Assembly: GCA_050252335.1 (NCBI GenBank)
Contig: JBFWLB010000003.1
Location: 1 to 64,000 of the forward strand
From: Berkiella_A sp050252335
GTDB lineage: Bacteria > Pseudomonadota > Gammaproteobacteria > Berkiellales > Berkiellaceae
Direction of reading: 5' to 3'
Length of the DNA stretch: 64,000 nt
The first letter of the stretch is position 1, and every line of letters starts with the position of its first letter. The notes below the pieces were generated by a model, which saw only the letters and a list, made by a program, of their open reading frames with translations, was not told the DNA's origin and ran no database searches. A program made the position numbers and the translations under genes. Shown here piece after piece: positions 16,249 to 26,349 of this stretch.

Positions 16249-16279
16249 CACAAAGATTAAAAACTAATGTTACAATGCA

Positions 16280-17077
16280 CTATTGAATAGCCGTGCCAAT
16301 TCTCTTCCAGCGCACATCTTTAGCACTTGCATCCCAACTCATCCAAACATAAATGGCTTTGCCAATAATAAGCTCATCTGGAACAAAACCCCATTTACGA
16401 GAATCATCACTGTTGTCTCGATTATCGCCCATAACAAAATAATGACCTTCGGGTACTACAACCTCAATACTTGTATCAGGGCGCGTATCATCTATATAAA
16501 TAGAGTGTGCTTTTGTATTGAGCTGCTCTGTTATGCGCTTAAGATTTTGCACAAAGCCATAATCATTCATATCTATTACTTGCTCTTGGAATGATTGAGC
16601 CATTATTTCATCATTAATATATAATTTCTTATTTTTGTAGGTTACTTTATCACCCGGAATAGCAACGACGCGTTTAATAAAATCTACGGATGTATCTTTA
16701 GGATATCTAAAAACTAATACATCGCCTCTCTTGGGTGTACCTTTCTCAATAATTTTCTTACCTAACAGCGGCATTCTAAAACCATAGGAGAATTTATTAA
16801 CCAAAATAAAATCCCCTGTCAGTAATGTTGGCTTCATCGAGCCCGAAGGGATTCGAAAAGGCTCTGCCAAAAAGGAACGTAATAAAAATACAACCAGCAA
16901 AATAGGGAAAAATGACTTCGCATATTCTACTAATTTAGGATCTCTAGAGAGAGTTACATCGCCATTTGCATTTGCCAAGCGTTTTTTCTTAAAAAAAAGC
17001 GTATCCACCCCCCAGACAACCATACACACAATGGTGCCTATTGCTAAAATAACAGAAAAATCCATATAGTATTTCAT
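16280..17077 (-). CDS. lepB: Signal peptidase I
   Basis: A 265-residue membrane-bound serine protease that removes Sec signal peptides in the periplasm. Two N-terminal hydrophobic segments (residues 5-25 and about 57-73) are followed by RIPSGSMKPTL with the nucleophile Ser near residue 83, KRVVAIPGD with the general-base Lys near residue 136, and GDNRDNSDDSR. It follows lepA, as in E. coli, with a 103-nt spacer holding a palindrome. Confidence 0.96.
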   Translation of the reverse strand: MKYYMDFSVILAIGTIVCMVVWGVDTLFFKKKRLANANGDVTLSRDPKLVEYAKSFFPILLVVFLLRSFLAEPFRIPSGSMKPTLLTGDFILVNKFSYGFRMPLLGKKIIEKGTPKRGDVLVFRYPKDTSVDFIKRVVAIPGDKVTYKNKKLYINDEIMAQSFQEQVIDMNDYGFVQNLKRITEQLNTKAHSIYIDDTRPDTSIEVVVPEGHYFVMGDNRDNSDDSRKWGFVPDELIIGKAIYVWMSWDASAKDVRWKRIGTAIQ

Positions 17078-17129
17078 TACAGCAATTCCTTAATTCATTC
17101 TCTTTTCATGTACGCGAAGCGAATATTTT

Positions 17130-17155
17130 CCCTCTGCCAATTTTGGGAGAGGGGG
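17130..17155. repeat. CCCTCTGCCAATTTTGGGAGAGGG palindrome
   Basis: A single REP-like hairpin lies in the lepA-lepB spacer: CCCTCTGCCAA pairs with TTGGGAGAGGG with one mismatch. It belongs to the same family as 2388-2421 and 40638-40665. Confidence 0.6.
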
Positions 17156-17180
17156 TCCGCTTCCTCAATGAGGAGAGTCA

Positions 17181-18977
17181 CTATTTCTCTTGATCCATTT
17201 TTAGTACTGCTAAGAAGGCCTCTTGTGGGATCTCCACAGAACCTACCTGCTTCATACGCTTTTTACCGCGCTTTTGCTTTTCAAGTAATTTACGCTTACG
17301 CGATACGTCACCACCATAACATTTTGCTGTCACATTTTTTCGCAAAGCTTTTACACTAGTACGAGCGATAATTTGTGCACCAATTGCCGCTTGAATCGCA
17401 ACATCAAACATCTGTCTGGGTATTAAATCTTTAAGCTTACTTGTTAATGCACGCGCACGATAAGCCACATTCTGACGATGCACAATCAGTGCCAAAGCAT
17501 CTACGGGGTCGCCATTAATTAAGACTTCCATTTTAACAAGATCTGCTTGCTGGAAACGCACAAATTCATAGTCAAACGAAGCATATCCGCGACTGATGGA
17601 TTTAAGCCTATCGTAAAAATCAAGCACCACTTCATTCATTGGTAATTCAAAAGTAAGTGCTACTTGAGAACTTACATATTCCATTTTTTTCTGGAAACCA
17701 CGTTTTTCAATGCACAATGTCATGATATCGCCAACATAAGCACGTGGCACCAAAATATGCGCTTCAACAATAGGCTCTCTCATCTCCTCAATTAAGCTTA
17801 CTGCTGGCAGCTTAGCAGGATTATCAATATGTAAAGTTTCACCTTTGGTTGTCACAACTTCAAATACCACCGTAGGCGCAGTCGTAATTAAGTCAAGATC
17901 ATATTCTCGCTCTAATCGCTCTTGTATAATTTCCATATGCAAGAGCCCCAAAAACCCACAGCGAAAACCAAATCCTAGCGCTGTACTTGATTCAGGCTCA
18001 TAATATAAGGACGCATCATTTAAACTTAATTTTGATAATGCTTCCCTAAAAGCCTCAAAATCATCGTTATTAACCGGAAATAATCCAGAAAATACTTTAG
18101 GTTGTACCTTGCTGAATCCAGGTAATGCGTGCTCACATGGATTATGATGATGCGTAATAGTATCGCCTACGGGCGCACCATTAATATCCTTAATCCCTGC
18201 AACAATAAAACCAACTTCGCCGGTATTTAGTACCTCTTTGTTCAAGCGTTTAGGTGTAAAAACACCTAATTGATCAACTTGATGACTTAAGCCTGTCGAC
18301 ATCACTTTAATTTTGTCTTTAACAGCTAAGCGACCATTTTTGATCCGAACCAAGGATACAACGCCAAGATAATTATCAAACCAAGAATCGATGATCAGCG
18401 CTTGTAAGGGTGCATTTTCATCACCTTTTGGCGCTGGTACTTTCTCAACCAATTCTTCTAATAAGTCTTTAATGCCAATACCTTCTTTAGCACTAACTCG
18501 AAGCGCATCTTTGGCTTCAATGCCAATAATTTGCTCTATCTCATCAATGACACGTTCTGGCTCTGCTTGTGGCAAATCAATTTTATTTAAGACAGGAATC
18601 ACTTCTAAGTCTTGTTCAATCGCTGTATAGCAATTTGCCACTGTTTGCGCTTCTACGCCTTGGGCAGCATCAACAACCAGCAAAGCCCCCTCGCAGGCTG
18701 CCAATGAGCGAGAAACCTCATAAGCAAAGTCAACATGGCCTGGTGTATCAATAAAATTTAGTTGGTATACTTTATTATCTTTTGCAGTATATTGCAAGGA
18801 AACACTTTGCGCTTTAATGGTAATACCACGTTCACGCTCTAGATCCATTGAATCTAAGACTTGTGCAGACATTTCGCGAGAGCTTAAGCCCCCACACTCC
18901 TGTATAAGTCTGTCAGATAACGTAGATTTACCGTGATCAATGTGGGCGATAACAGAGAAATTCCGGATATGCTTCAT
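17181..18977 (-). CDS. lepA: Elongation factor 4 (LepA)
   Basis: A 598-residue translational GTPase that acts on stalled or mistranslocated ribosomes. Seen: G1 AHIDHGKST at residues 11-19, RERGITIK, DTPGHVDF, NKIDLP, and the LepA-specific C-terminal domain (RQNVAYRARALTSKLKDLIPRQMFDV and KRKLLEKQKRGKKRMKQVG). Length is the standard 595-600 residues. It is the first gene of the leftward lepA-to-acpS operon. Confidence 0.98.
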   Translation of the reverse strand: MKHIRNFSVIAHIDHGKSTLSDRLIQECGGLSSREMSAQVLDSMDLERERGITIKAQSVSLQYTAKDNKVYQLNFIDTPGHVDFAYEVSRSLAACEGALLVVDAAQGVEAQTVANCYTAIEQDLEVIPVLNKIDLPQAEPERVIDEIEQIIGIEAKDALRVSAKEGIGIKDLLEELVEKVPAPKGDENAPLQALIIDSWFDNYLGVVSLVRIKNGRLAVKDKIKVMSTGLSHQVDQLGVFTPKRLNKEVLNTGEVGFIVAGIKDINGAPVGDTITHHHNPCEHALPGFSKVQPKVFSGLFPVNNDDFEAFREALSKLSLNDASLYYEPESSTALGFGFRCGFLGLLHMEIIQERLEREYDLDLITTAPTVVFEVVTTKGETLHIDNPAKLPAVSLIEEMREPIVEAHILVPRAYVGDIMTLCIEKRGFQKKMEYVSSQVALTFELPMNEVVLDFYDRLKSISRGYASFDYEFVRFQQADLVKMEVLINGDPVDALALIVHRQNVAYRARALTSKLKDLIPRQMFDVAIQAAIGAQIIARTSVKALRKNVTAKCYGGDVSRKRKLLEKQKRGKKRMKQVGSVEIPQEAFLAVLKMDQEK

Positions 18978-19054
18978 ATTTTTAGCTTGTTATATAACGT
19001 ATTGGTTTGGAAACTACGTGTATTTTATGCGAAATACGTTAAGGAAGGTAGTGC

Positions 19055-19199
19055 AGGGACTGTCTCAAAAAGGGTAATTTTACAATTCTGCAAGGTTCAA
19101 ATTCTTTGGGCAGCACAATTTACACAAATACAAATGAGTAGCGCAAAAATTTTCTACAAGGAAAGCTCAACAAAACATGGGATTTTTGAGGCAGACCTT
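19055..19199. repeat. Element with imperfect CTGTCTCAAAAA ends
   Basis: AGGGACTGTCTCAAAAA at 19055-19071 and TTTTTGAGGCAGACCTT at about 19183-19199 form an imperfect terminal inverted repeat around a gene-free 110 bp. The CTGTCTCAA core recurs at 28134, 37981 and 61795. It may be a small transposon remnant between the 1809-aa gene and lepA. Confidence 0.45.
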
Positions 19200-19231
19200 G
19201 TAGTCTTTGGTCAAAGTTAAAATGCGATTTG

Positions 19232-22200
19232 CTACATCCCTTGTCGTTTGGACTTATCAACAGTAACAACAGCATTCTCCAATAATCGCTCCATGTCTTT
19301 CGTACTAAGCTGTTTACCAGCCACTTCAACAGAGCTAATTTGTTCTTTATTGATGCCTTTATTCATGAGTTGTTGCAATACTTCGACGGCTTTCTCTTCA
19401 GTGCGTACTGCCAAATCGTAAGTTAAATCAAAATCTTTGGCAACGCTTTCTTGATAAGCTTGTACACAATTGAGCATATCTCCCACACCTTTACCATTTG
19501 CTTCAAATTTAACATCCTCATTTTGCATTTGAATATGGCATCTTTGGGCCGGCTCATTCTTCGAAATAATATCCATCGTTTTGGTATCAAGGTGTTCTAT
19601 CTTCCAATCAGTTGCTGGATGGAGTTGATAAATTTTTTCGACAAAAGCCTCGGGAAATTCTGATTTAGGTGCATTTTGAGAGAATACTTTCTGTACCTTT
19701 ACCCCATCACTACTTGATAGCGCTGAAGTTTCCGTTTTTTGAGATTTGGATACTGGTTTAGAAGAGGCAGATATTTTAATTTCAGGCCTTACGTCATCAG
19801 AAAGTTGCTCATCTACTTTTACCTCAGGTTTTGGCCTTGAATGCACTGTAAAAATAACTTCTGCATCTTTTATTTTAGGCGCTGAAGAAAGAGTAGAAAA
19901 ATGTAATGGCGGTTTTTTTCTAGAACCATCAGTCAACGAGCTGATTAACGCAGAATCACTTTGAGGTCTTGCTTTCTCTGTTTGTTTAGTGCTCGAAAGA
20001 TCTGGCATTGACCTACGTTTAGAAGAAATAATATCTTCTACGCCTTTTCTAGATGTTTTTTTCTTTTCTTCTTTATCTTTATCTTTTTCCTTATCTTCTT
20101 TTTCTTCAGCCGTGTTCTGTGCCTGTGCTGAAGGCATATATTCATCATCCATCGGCTCAAGACCTAAATCAGCGGTTATTTTTATTTCAGGCCTCGAGTC
20201 TATACTACCTTGTATCTGTGGAGAAAATGTAGGCATCCCATCTTCAAGTTCATCAAGACCTTCATCTGCTATTGGTTTATGTTCAAGCGTGGGCGATGAA
20301 CGTCGCACTTCAAAAAGCGTTTCAAGACTACTATCTTCATCCTGTTGCAATTCATTTGTTTCATCTAAGCTTGCAGACTGTTCTTCTCTCTGTTCTTCCA
20401 TTTGAGATAAAATTTCAAGCTTTCGGTATATTGACATTGTTTCAAGACTATCTAATAAGCCTATATCTAGACTCAAAAGCTTTGCATCAATATTTTCTGC
20501 ATCTTCTATATTCTCAACAATTTCCTCTAACATTTCATTAATCTGAGCAGCTGTACATTTTATTTTTAAAAATTGCGCAACAATATATCGTTCCTCTTCC
20601 TCGCTCTGTATTTCATTTTCTGGTATCTTTAAAGCAGCTCGCCCTATTTCTAACCAACGTTCTTCATCAAGTATCTCTTTCATGAGCTCAAAAAATTCAT
20701 TATTCGCGGAAACAAATTTCTCGTTATACAAATAGTCGACTAATTCCAATACAGCATGCTCTACAGAAGAAGAAATTGGGTTGAGAATCCGATCTATCAA
20801 GTCTTTTTCATGAAGAGCAACAACACTTAAGAATATTTTATTTTGCTCTTCTGGATAAAATCCTTCTTTTGCTTTCTGAATGATATCATTCCACTGCTCT
20901 TTAATCCGAGCAGCCGTATCTTTCTGCAAAAACGCAAAAACCTCTTCTTGCTGTTCTTGGTTCAAATTCTTTTCTTTTATTTCTTGCAATACTGCGGCAT
21001 CATTTCTAACTAAATTACGTGCCCAGTCTTGAATAAATAATTTTATTTTGCTCTTATATTTCTCCGTAGCTACTACATCTCTATCAAATCGAGTTTCATT
21101 CTCTTCAAAAGGCACATCTTCTTGTTCTTCTGAGATAGCTTCTACTTCAGATATAGGAGATATAGGCTCTATCTCAGCTGCTTTTATAGCAGCTAATTTT
21201 TCTTCTAGGATCTGTGTCACCTCTGCAATACTTGGGCGCTTTTCTGGATCCACCTGCAAAAGAGGCTCATAAATCTCTTCACTCAAGGCTAAATCATCCC
21301 TTAACATAACACCCAAAGCATAGACATCACTGGCAAAAGAATATTTACCCTCTGATTCTGTATAGCCAATCACCTCTCCGTTTCCATTACGCTGCTCTGT
21401 AGCAATTTCTGGAGCAATATAACCAGGCGTACCTCTTACCGCAGGATCTATGATAAAATCAGTGCCTTGCGGTAGCACTTTAGAAAGTCCATAATCTGTA
21501 GCACTCACCGTAATCATTTCACCATCAACATTTATAATGAAGTTTTCAGGTTTAATATCGGCATGAATGATACCTTTCTCATGCACTGAATGGATAGACT
21601 GCATCGCTTTAATCGCTATTTCTAAACGAATAGCCTCAGAAATAGGCTGCGTAAAAAAGGGTTTATAATCTGTAAAAAGAGAAGGATCAAGATCTTTAGT
21701 AAAATCCATAGGGTTTAGTTCTTTGTAAAGCTCTTGTCCAGGCAGGAACTGTTTTGCTGTATAGAATTTTTTCTCTGCATACCTTCCACTTGTTTGGAAA
21801 GTTTTACCATATTCTCTCTCTCCTTTGCCAATCAGTTCACCTACAATACGCATAATATTATGCTCAGCGTCTTTTTCGGCACTATCGCCATCGCCTTGTA
21901 TCTTAACAGCAAATATATTATTTGATTCATCTTTGATAAGCTTTACTTTACCAAAGGCACCTTTCCCCACATAAGGACCTGTGTGCACAGCAAAAAGATT
22001 CCCCTCTATATTTAAAAAGGAATGTGATAAACCATTTTCATATTTATCACATTTAATACTGGTTGGGTTATCCAGAAAATATTGCTTTGCTTTTTCCCAT
22101 GCCTCTTGACTTACTTCAATTTCCTCAAAAGGTGTTTCAGATTCTTTTTCTTGTCTACGTGCTTCTGGTTTGTAATAATCTGCAATATCTTTTACAAGTT

Positions 22201-24661
22201 CTTCTAAACGTCTAAAATCATCACTCTCCCATAACAGATCTCTTTGCATGAATACTTGCTTAAAAAATTGTGTCTGATCCACGACATCCCAACCACCTAC
22301 TGGGTTTATTTTATTGATCAGATCTAAAGCCTCAGTGATATATCCATCATCAGAGTATGCTTCATGATACATATCCAAAGCCTGCTGCAAGAAGTTAAGA
22401 TGCATACAAAAATCTTGATATTTGTGAATAACCTCTTGATTATGGGCTAGATAATCTTCAATAGCGCTTTCATCTATTGCATTTGACCCTGTCAAAAATC
22501 CATTCAGCATTTCAACTGGATTGTGCACAGAATCATAATTTAATGTTGTTATAGCACGCAACGAAGATTTGATGAAATTAAACAGGCTTTCTTTTGTGTC
22601 CTCAGTCATTACGTCCTGCGTCCCAACAAACGACGCCTCATTTTCATAAAAATCTAATCCAGACTCTAATTCTGGTTCTAATTCTGGTTCCAACTCAAGA
22701 TCTAACTCTGCTGCAAGAGCCTCTAATCGAGCCATTCGTTCTTCTAGCGTTAGCTCTGGTTCTTCTGCCTCTGGAATAAACACATCCTCATCAGCATAAG
22801 CTGGCTCTTCATCCCATTGCTCCATCACTGTTCTTAATTTTTCTGCCTCAGAAAGAGATGGGTCAACTTGATCAATTAATGAAGTAAATCTAGCATATTC
22901 TTCTTCAGATATATTATCCAACTCATTTAAAATTTTCTGTTTAAACTCAAAATTTTCCTCTTCTGTAAGAAGTCCTTCTTCAAAAGCTTCATCTTCTATG
23001 CCTGTTGCGACATAAGCATCCAAATCAGCTAATAAATCATCTACATTCCCTATTGTTAGCTCTGCGGCTAAAGATGTGTTTAATTGCCTAGAAAAACGAT
23101 CTAAATATGCATCTACCTCATCTGCTGTGAGCTGCTTATCTTGAATTGCTTTTGCAAGAACCGATTGAAATTCTGACATCTGTCTTAAAAAAGCATTAGC
23201 ATCAAACAATACCCCTTTTTTTATTTCTTCGCGGCATGTATTCTGCATTGATCGCAACACAGATGGCGGTACTGGTCGTTGCATATTGAATTTAATCTCT
23301 GGTAGAGATTCTACTGTTAACTCTGCAATCACTACTTGTACAGGATTTCCACCTGTTTGCAACGCTTTGATGTGGTCTTGCATCTTCAAATTGGCATTTT
23401 GAATTCTTTCTTTAATAGAGTGTTCTATTTCTTGATGATTAAAATCTTGCGTATATTCTTTATTGAAGGCACCCTGTAGTTCATAAAAAGGTCCCGAATC
23501 AAAATCAAACTGCAAAATAGTATCTAGCTTGACTGTTACTTCAGATTTATCAGATTGTGGTTCAGAAAGAATGCTATCAAGATCTGCAGATACATCATAT
23601 TCAGGATCTGCTTGATCTTGAATCTCCTCTTCTACAGCTTCTTGCTCTGCGAACTGTGCACTTGGATCATAATAAGCATTATCTTTTAAGAAAGATTGCA
23701 TTTCTTTTTGATGATGATCAATCAATTGTGTCGCATAATGCTCTGCTTCTTCAATGCTAATCAGACCTTCTGACAACCCTTTTAGAAGAGTCTCTTGAAT
23801 TTGCTGAATGGACATCAAATAAGTATTAACAGCCTGAACAATACCTGTTCTAATTGCACCATTAAATTGACTGGCATAGAACTTTTCATTCCCTTTCATA
23901 CTTGTTCGAGACAAATCCACTTCCGCCTCAGGGATATCACCTTTTTTCATCTGTGTAATATCTGACTTATCTGGAATTTCTCCAGATTGAATGCTTCTTA
24001 AAAAACTATCCATTTGCTGTTTGATGTCTTTAACCTTTACAAAACATGTCTGAATAATCTCCTCTCTATTCTTTACTTTATTATCAACATCAAAACTAAT
24101 AGATAATTTTCTAATACTTTCAGCATAGTTTTTTAAAGTTCTGTTTTCACTAACAAAATCTTCTCTACTCACTGATAAATCTTGTATTTTTTTCAGCAAA
24201 GCAGAACGCTCTGCTTTTTGGTTTATTGCAGATACATCTTCTGCTCGTTCAACATTCCCTTCTCGTTTTTTAAGAAGCTTCATTTGCTCTTGTAATGCAT
24301 TTGCGCCAATTGCCGTTCTATCTACTTGCTTTTTAGGTGCCTCTGCCAATTCTCGGTCTTTTACAGGCTTAAGCTTACTTTTATTATCTTGTTTCAATTG
24401 TCTCTGAAGTGTCAGTGGCTCTCTTTCTTCAGCAAGCCTCACTGGAGCATTTGTTTTAGTACCTTTTTTATCACCTTTTATTCTTTCTTCTTGCTTAAAG
24501 ACATTTTCCTCTTCACTTTCTACAATCGGCGGTATATTGGGATCAATAGCTGGCTCTATATTTTCTTTATCAGATTGACTGCCAATACCCATTTTTTTGG
24601 CGACTCTTTTAAACACACCATCTTTTTTATTCTTTTTTTCACCATGTATTTTTCTAGCCAT
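19232..24661 (-). CDS. Very large protein with eukaryotic-type Ser/Thr kinase domain (putative effector)
   Basis: A 1809-residue acidic protein, started at ATG 24661 with GAGGGG upstream. Residues 1-50 are lysine-rich, and 50-880 are helical and very acidic. A protein kinase domain spans about 890-1165: glycine loop GKGAFGKV, ATP lysine in FAVKIQG, catalytic loop HADIKPEN (Ala for Arg, so a non-RD kinase), DYG in place of DFG, GTPGYIAPE and a final RPS. Residues 1165-1790 are again helical and low-complexity, ending in an unrecognised compact domain. No signal peptide or transmembrane helix is seen. Size, composition and a eukaryotic-like domain fit a type IV-secreted effector that phosphorylates host proteins; secretion and targets are inference. 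Confidence 0.85.
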   Translation of the reverse strand: MARKIHGEKKNKKDGVFKRVAKKMGIGSQSDKENIEPAIDPNIPPIVESEEENVFKQEERIKGDKKGTKTNAPVRLAEEREPLTLQRQLKQDNKSKLKPVKDRELAEAPKKQVDRTAIGANALQEQMKLLKKREGNVERAEDVSAINQKAERSALLKKIQDLSVSREDFVSENRTLKNYAESIRKLSISFDVDNKVKNREEIIQTCFVKVKDIKQQMDSFLRSIQSGEIPDKSDITQMKKGDIPEAEVDLSRTSMKGNEKFYASQFNGAIRTGIVQAVNTYLMSIQQIQETLLKGLSEGLISIEEAEHYATQLIDHHQKEMQSFLKDNAYYDPSAQFAEQEAVEEEIQDQADPEYDVSADLDSILSEPQSDKSEVTVKLDTILQFDFDSGPFYELQGAFNKEYTQDFNHQEIEHSIKERIQNANLKMQDHIKALQTGGNPVQVVIAELTVESLPEIKFNMQRPVPPSVLRSMQNTCREEIKKGVLFDANAFLRQMSEFQSVLAKAIQDKQLTADEVDAYLDRFSRQLNTSLAAELTIGNVDDLLADLDAYVATGIEDEAFEEGLLTEEENFEFKQKILNELDNISEEEYARFTSLIDQVDPSLSEAEKLRTVMEQWDEEPAYADEDVFIPEAEEPELTLEERMARLEALAAELDLELEPELEPELESGLDFYENEASFVGTQDVMTEDTKESLFNFIKSSLRAITTLNYDSVHNPVEMLNGFLTGSNAIDESAIEDYLAHNQEVIHKYQDFCMHLNFLQQALDMYHEAYSDDGYITEALDLINKINPVGGWDVVDQTQFFKQVFMQRDLLWESDDFRRLEELVKDIADYYKPEARRQEKESETPFEEIEVSQEAWEKAKQYFLDNPTSIKCDKYENGLSHSFLNIEGNLFAVHTGPYVGKGAFGKVKLIKDESNNIFAVKIQGDGDSAEKDAEHNIMRIVGELIGKGEREYGKTFQTSGRYAEKKFYTAKQFLPGQELYKELNPMDFTKDLDPSLFTDYKPFFTQPISEAIRLEIAIKAMQSIHSVHEKGIIHADIKPENFIINVDGEMITVSATDYGLSKVLPQGTDFIIDPAVRGTPGYIAPEIATEQRNGNGEVIGYTESEGKYSFASDVYALGVMLRDDLALSEEIYEPLLQVDPEKRPSIAEVTQILEEKLAAIKAAEIEPISPISEVEAISEEQEDVPFEENETRFDRDVVATEKYKSKIKLFIQDWARNLVRNDAAVLQEIKEKNLNQEQQEEVFAFLQKDTAARIKEQWNDIIQKAKEGFYPEEQNKIFLSVVALHEKDLIDRILNPISSSVEHAVLELVDYLYNEKFVSANNEFFELMKEILDEERWLEIGRAALKIPENEIQSEEEERYIVAQFLKIKCTAAQINEMLEEIVENIEDAENIDAKLLSLDIGLLDSLETMSIYRKLEILSQMEEQREEQSASLDETNELQQDEDSSLETLFEVRRSSPTLEHKPIADEGLDELEDGMPTFSPQIQGSIDSRPEIKITADLGLEPMDDEYMPSAQAQNTAEEKEDKEKDKDKEEKKKTSRKGVEDIISSKRRSMPDLSSTKQTEKARPQSDSALISSLTDGSRKKPPLHFSTLSSAPKIKDAEVIFTVHSRPKPEVKVDEQLSDDVRPEIKISASSKPVSKSQKTETSALSSSDGVKVQKVFSQNAPKSEFPEAFVEKIYQLHPATDWKIEHLDTKTMDIISKNEPAQRCHIQMQNEDVKFEANGKGVGDMLNCVQAYQESVAKDFDLTYDLAVRTEEKAVEVLQQLMNKGINKEQISSVEVAGKQLSTKDMERLLENAVVTVDKSKRQGM

Positions 24662-24694
24662 TTTGATCCCCTCAACTTAGCATTTTGCTATTAT

Positions 24695-26143
24695 TTATCT
24701 ACGCTTAACTGGGATAAATCTCTGAATTTCTCCCGGGCGTGTCACTAATACTGGAATAATCTTTGTGTCTGATTTTATCAATAGATTATAAAACCTATCT
24801 GCATCCTCAACATTTTGATGATTTAAACTAAGAATAACATCACCACTGCGTATCCCTGCCTCTGTCCATTCTTGATCCATAACCCTCACGACAATGACAC
24901 CTTTTTGATTCGTTTCTAAACCTCTTTTTTCATAATCATCTAGATTTCTTACCAGTATTCCTTGGCTTATGCTCTTTTTTAAATCTTGCTGTGGTATTAG
25001 CATTTCAGAATAATTTGCTTGAACAACCTGCTGTTGGTAAGTTTTAATTTTTAAAGACAACTGCATCTCTTTACTATTACGGATCACTGTCATATCGACA
25101 GATGTATCAATAGGGATTAGTCCAACCATCGGCGGAAGATCTGTTGCTTTTTTCACTTCATTACCATTAAATTTGATGATGACATCGCCTAATTTAAGAC
25201 CTGCAATTTCAGCAGGGCTACCTGTAATAACCTTTGATATCAGTGCTCCCTGCACCCTTTTAATGCCAAAAGAGGCAGCTAAATCACGATTTAAATCTTG
25301 AAAAGCAAGCCCCATCCATCCTCTTGCAACTGTACCTGTTGTTTTAAGCTGATCAATAACTGATCGAATAACTTGGCTCGGTACAGCAAAAGATAACCCT
25401 GCATAACCACCTGATTCACTGATAATTTGAGAGTTAATGCCTACCAGTTCACCCTTTAGATTGAATAACCCCCCTCCAGAGTTCCCGGGATTTATAGCGA
25501 CATCTGTCTGAATAAAAGGTACATATCGTTCTGCCCCTAAGCTTCGCCCAGTAGCACTGATAATTCCAGCAGTTACCGTATGCTCAAAACCATAGGGTGA
25601 GCCAATGGCTAAGACCCATTGCCCAACTTTAATGTTTTCTTCAGAGGCATATACTAAAGGCGTTAAATCATCTGCTTCTATTTTAATAAGTGCCAAATCA
25701 GTACCAGAGTCTTTACCAATTATCTTTGCCGCATATTCTCTGCTATCATGCAAGCGAACATAAATTTCATCGGCACCTTCTACAACATGCAAATTTGTAA
25801 TAATATAACCATCTTTAGAAACAACACTGCCCGATCCTAAACCAGGTGTCTTGCCTGATAGTTTTTCATCTAATTGGCTGCCAAACATCTCTCTTAATAC
25901 GCCCATTAAAGGCGTATTTTCAATATCATCGCGCAACTCATCAGGGATTAATTTTGTGCCTTCTCTTTTGATGGTAATAATATTCACAACAGAATCACCG
26001 ACTTGATCAACCACCGTTGTAAAATCAGGTAAAGTATTGTTATCAGCAAAAGATCGAGAATGGGCACCAAACAGAAAAATAATGAAAGTAAGCATGACGG
26101 AATGGATGAATACGCGTGGAAAATACGGAATTGCTTTTAACAT
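24695..26143 (-). CDS. degP: Periplasmic serine endoprotease, DegP/DegQ (MucD) type
   Basis: A 482-residue HtrA-family protease/chaperone. It has a signal peptide (residues 1-34, ending SRSFA), the catalytic triad His in TNLHVVEGA, Asp in DSGTDLALIK and Ser in PGNSGGGLF (about residue 220), then two PDZ domains (RVQGALISKVITGSPAEIAGLKLGD and GVIVVRVMDQEWTEAGIRSGD, given here only as landmarks at about 290 and 415). It removes misfolded envelope proteins. It ends the rpoE-rseA-degP gene set, as mucD does in Pseudomonas. The choice between degP, degQ and mucD cannot be settled from sequence alone. Confidence 0.93.
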   Translation of the reverse strand: MLKAIPYFPRVFIHSVMLTFIIFLFGAHSRSFADNNTLPDFTTVVDQVGDSVVNIITIKREGTKLIPDELRDDIENTPLMGVLREMFGSQLDEKLSGKTPGLGSGSVVSKDGYIITNLHVVEGADEIYVRLHDSREYAAKIIGKDSGTDLALIKIEADDLTPLVYASEENIKVGQWVLAIGSPYGFEHTVTAGIISATGRSLGAERYVPFIQTDVAINPGNSGGGLFNLKGELVGINSQIISESGGYAGLSFAVPSQVIRSVIDQLKTTGTVARGWMGLAFQDLNRDLAASFGIKRVQGALISKVITGSPAEIAGLKLGDVIIKFNGNEVKKATDLPPMVGLIPIDTSVDMTVIRNSKEMQLSLKIKTYQQQVVQANYSEMLIPQQDLKKSISQGILVRNLDDYEKRGLETNQKGVIVVRVMDQEWTEAGIRSGDVILSLNHQNVEDADRFYNLLIKSDTKIIPVLVTRPGEIQRFIPVKRR

Positions 26144-26210
26144 ATACCACTCCTAACTACTTGTGGTATTTCATGCTCTCGCATTGGTTTAGGGATAGTT
26201 TAGATTTGCT

Positions 26211-26349
26211 TTAAACAGTCCCTAATTCATTATGCTTTGAGCATAAATTTCTAAGGAATAAATCATTGTACCATTTGTTAGTTAACAACCAAAAGACAAT
26301 AAATCCACAGGAAAGGAGAAAATATAGGTGCGGACACACGTATTCTAAG
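26211..26349 (-). other. Out-of-frame continuation of rseA encoding a membrane segment
   Basis: After the rseA stop, the +1 frame stays open to TAA at 26211. It encodes HLYFLLSCGFIVFWLL, a plausible single transmembrane helix, then a short basic tail. RseA proteins normally carry one transmembrane helix after the sigma-binding domain, and rseA as read in frame has none. The two frames overlap around an A5 tract (TTTTT at 26366-26370 on the plus strand). Deleting one base there joins them. Confidence 0.5.

Noticed and set aside
19093..19107. GGTTCAAATTC, resembling a tRNA T-loop
   Set aside because: No acceptor, D or anticodon stems could be folded around it.
20041..20110. Lysine/glutamate codon repeats in the 1809-aa gene resembling a tandem repeat array
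   Set aside because: These are imperfect runs of low-complexity KEDKDKEE-like coding sequence, not a DNA-level tandem array or CRISPR.
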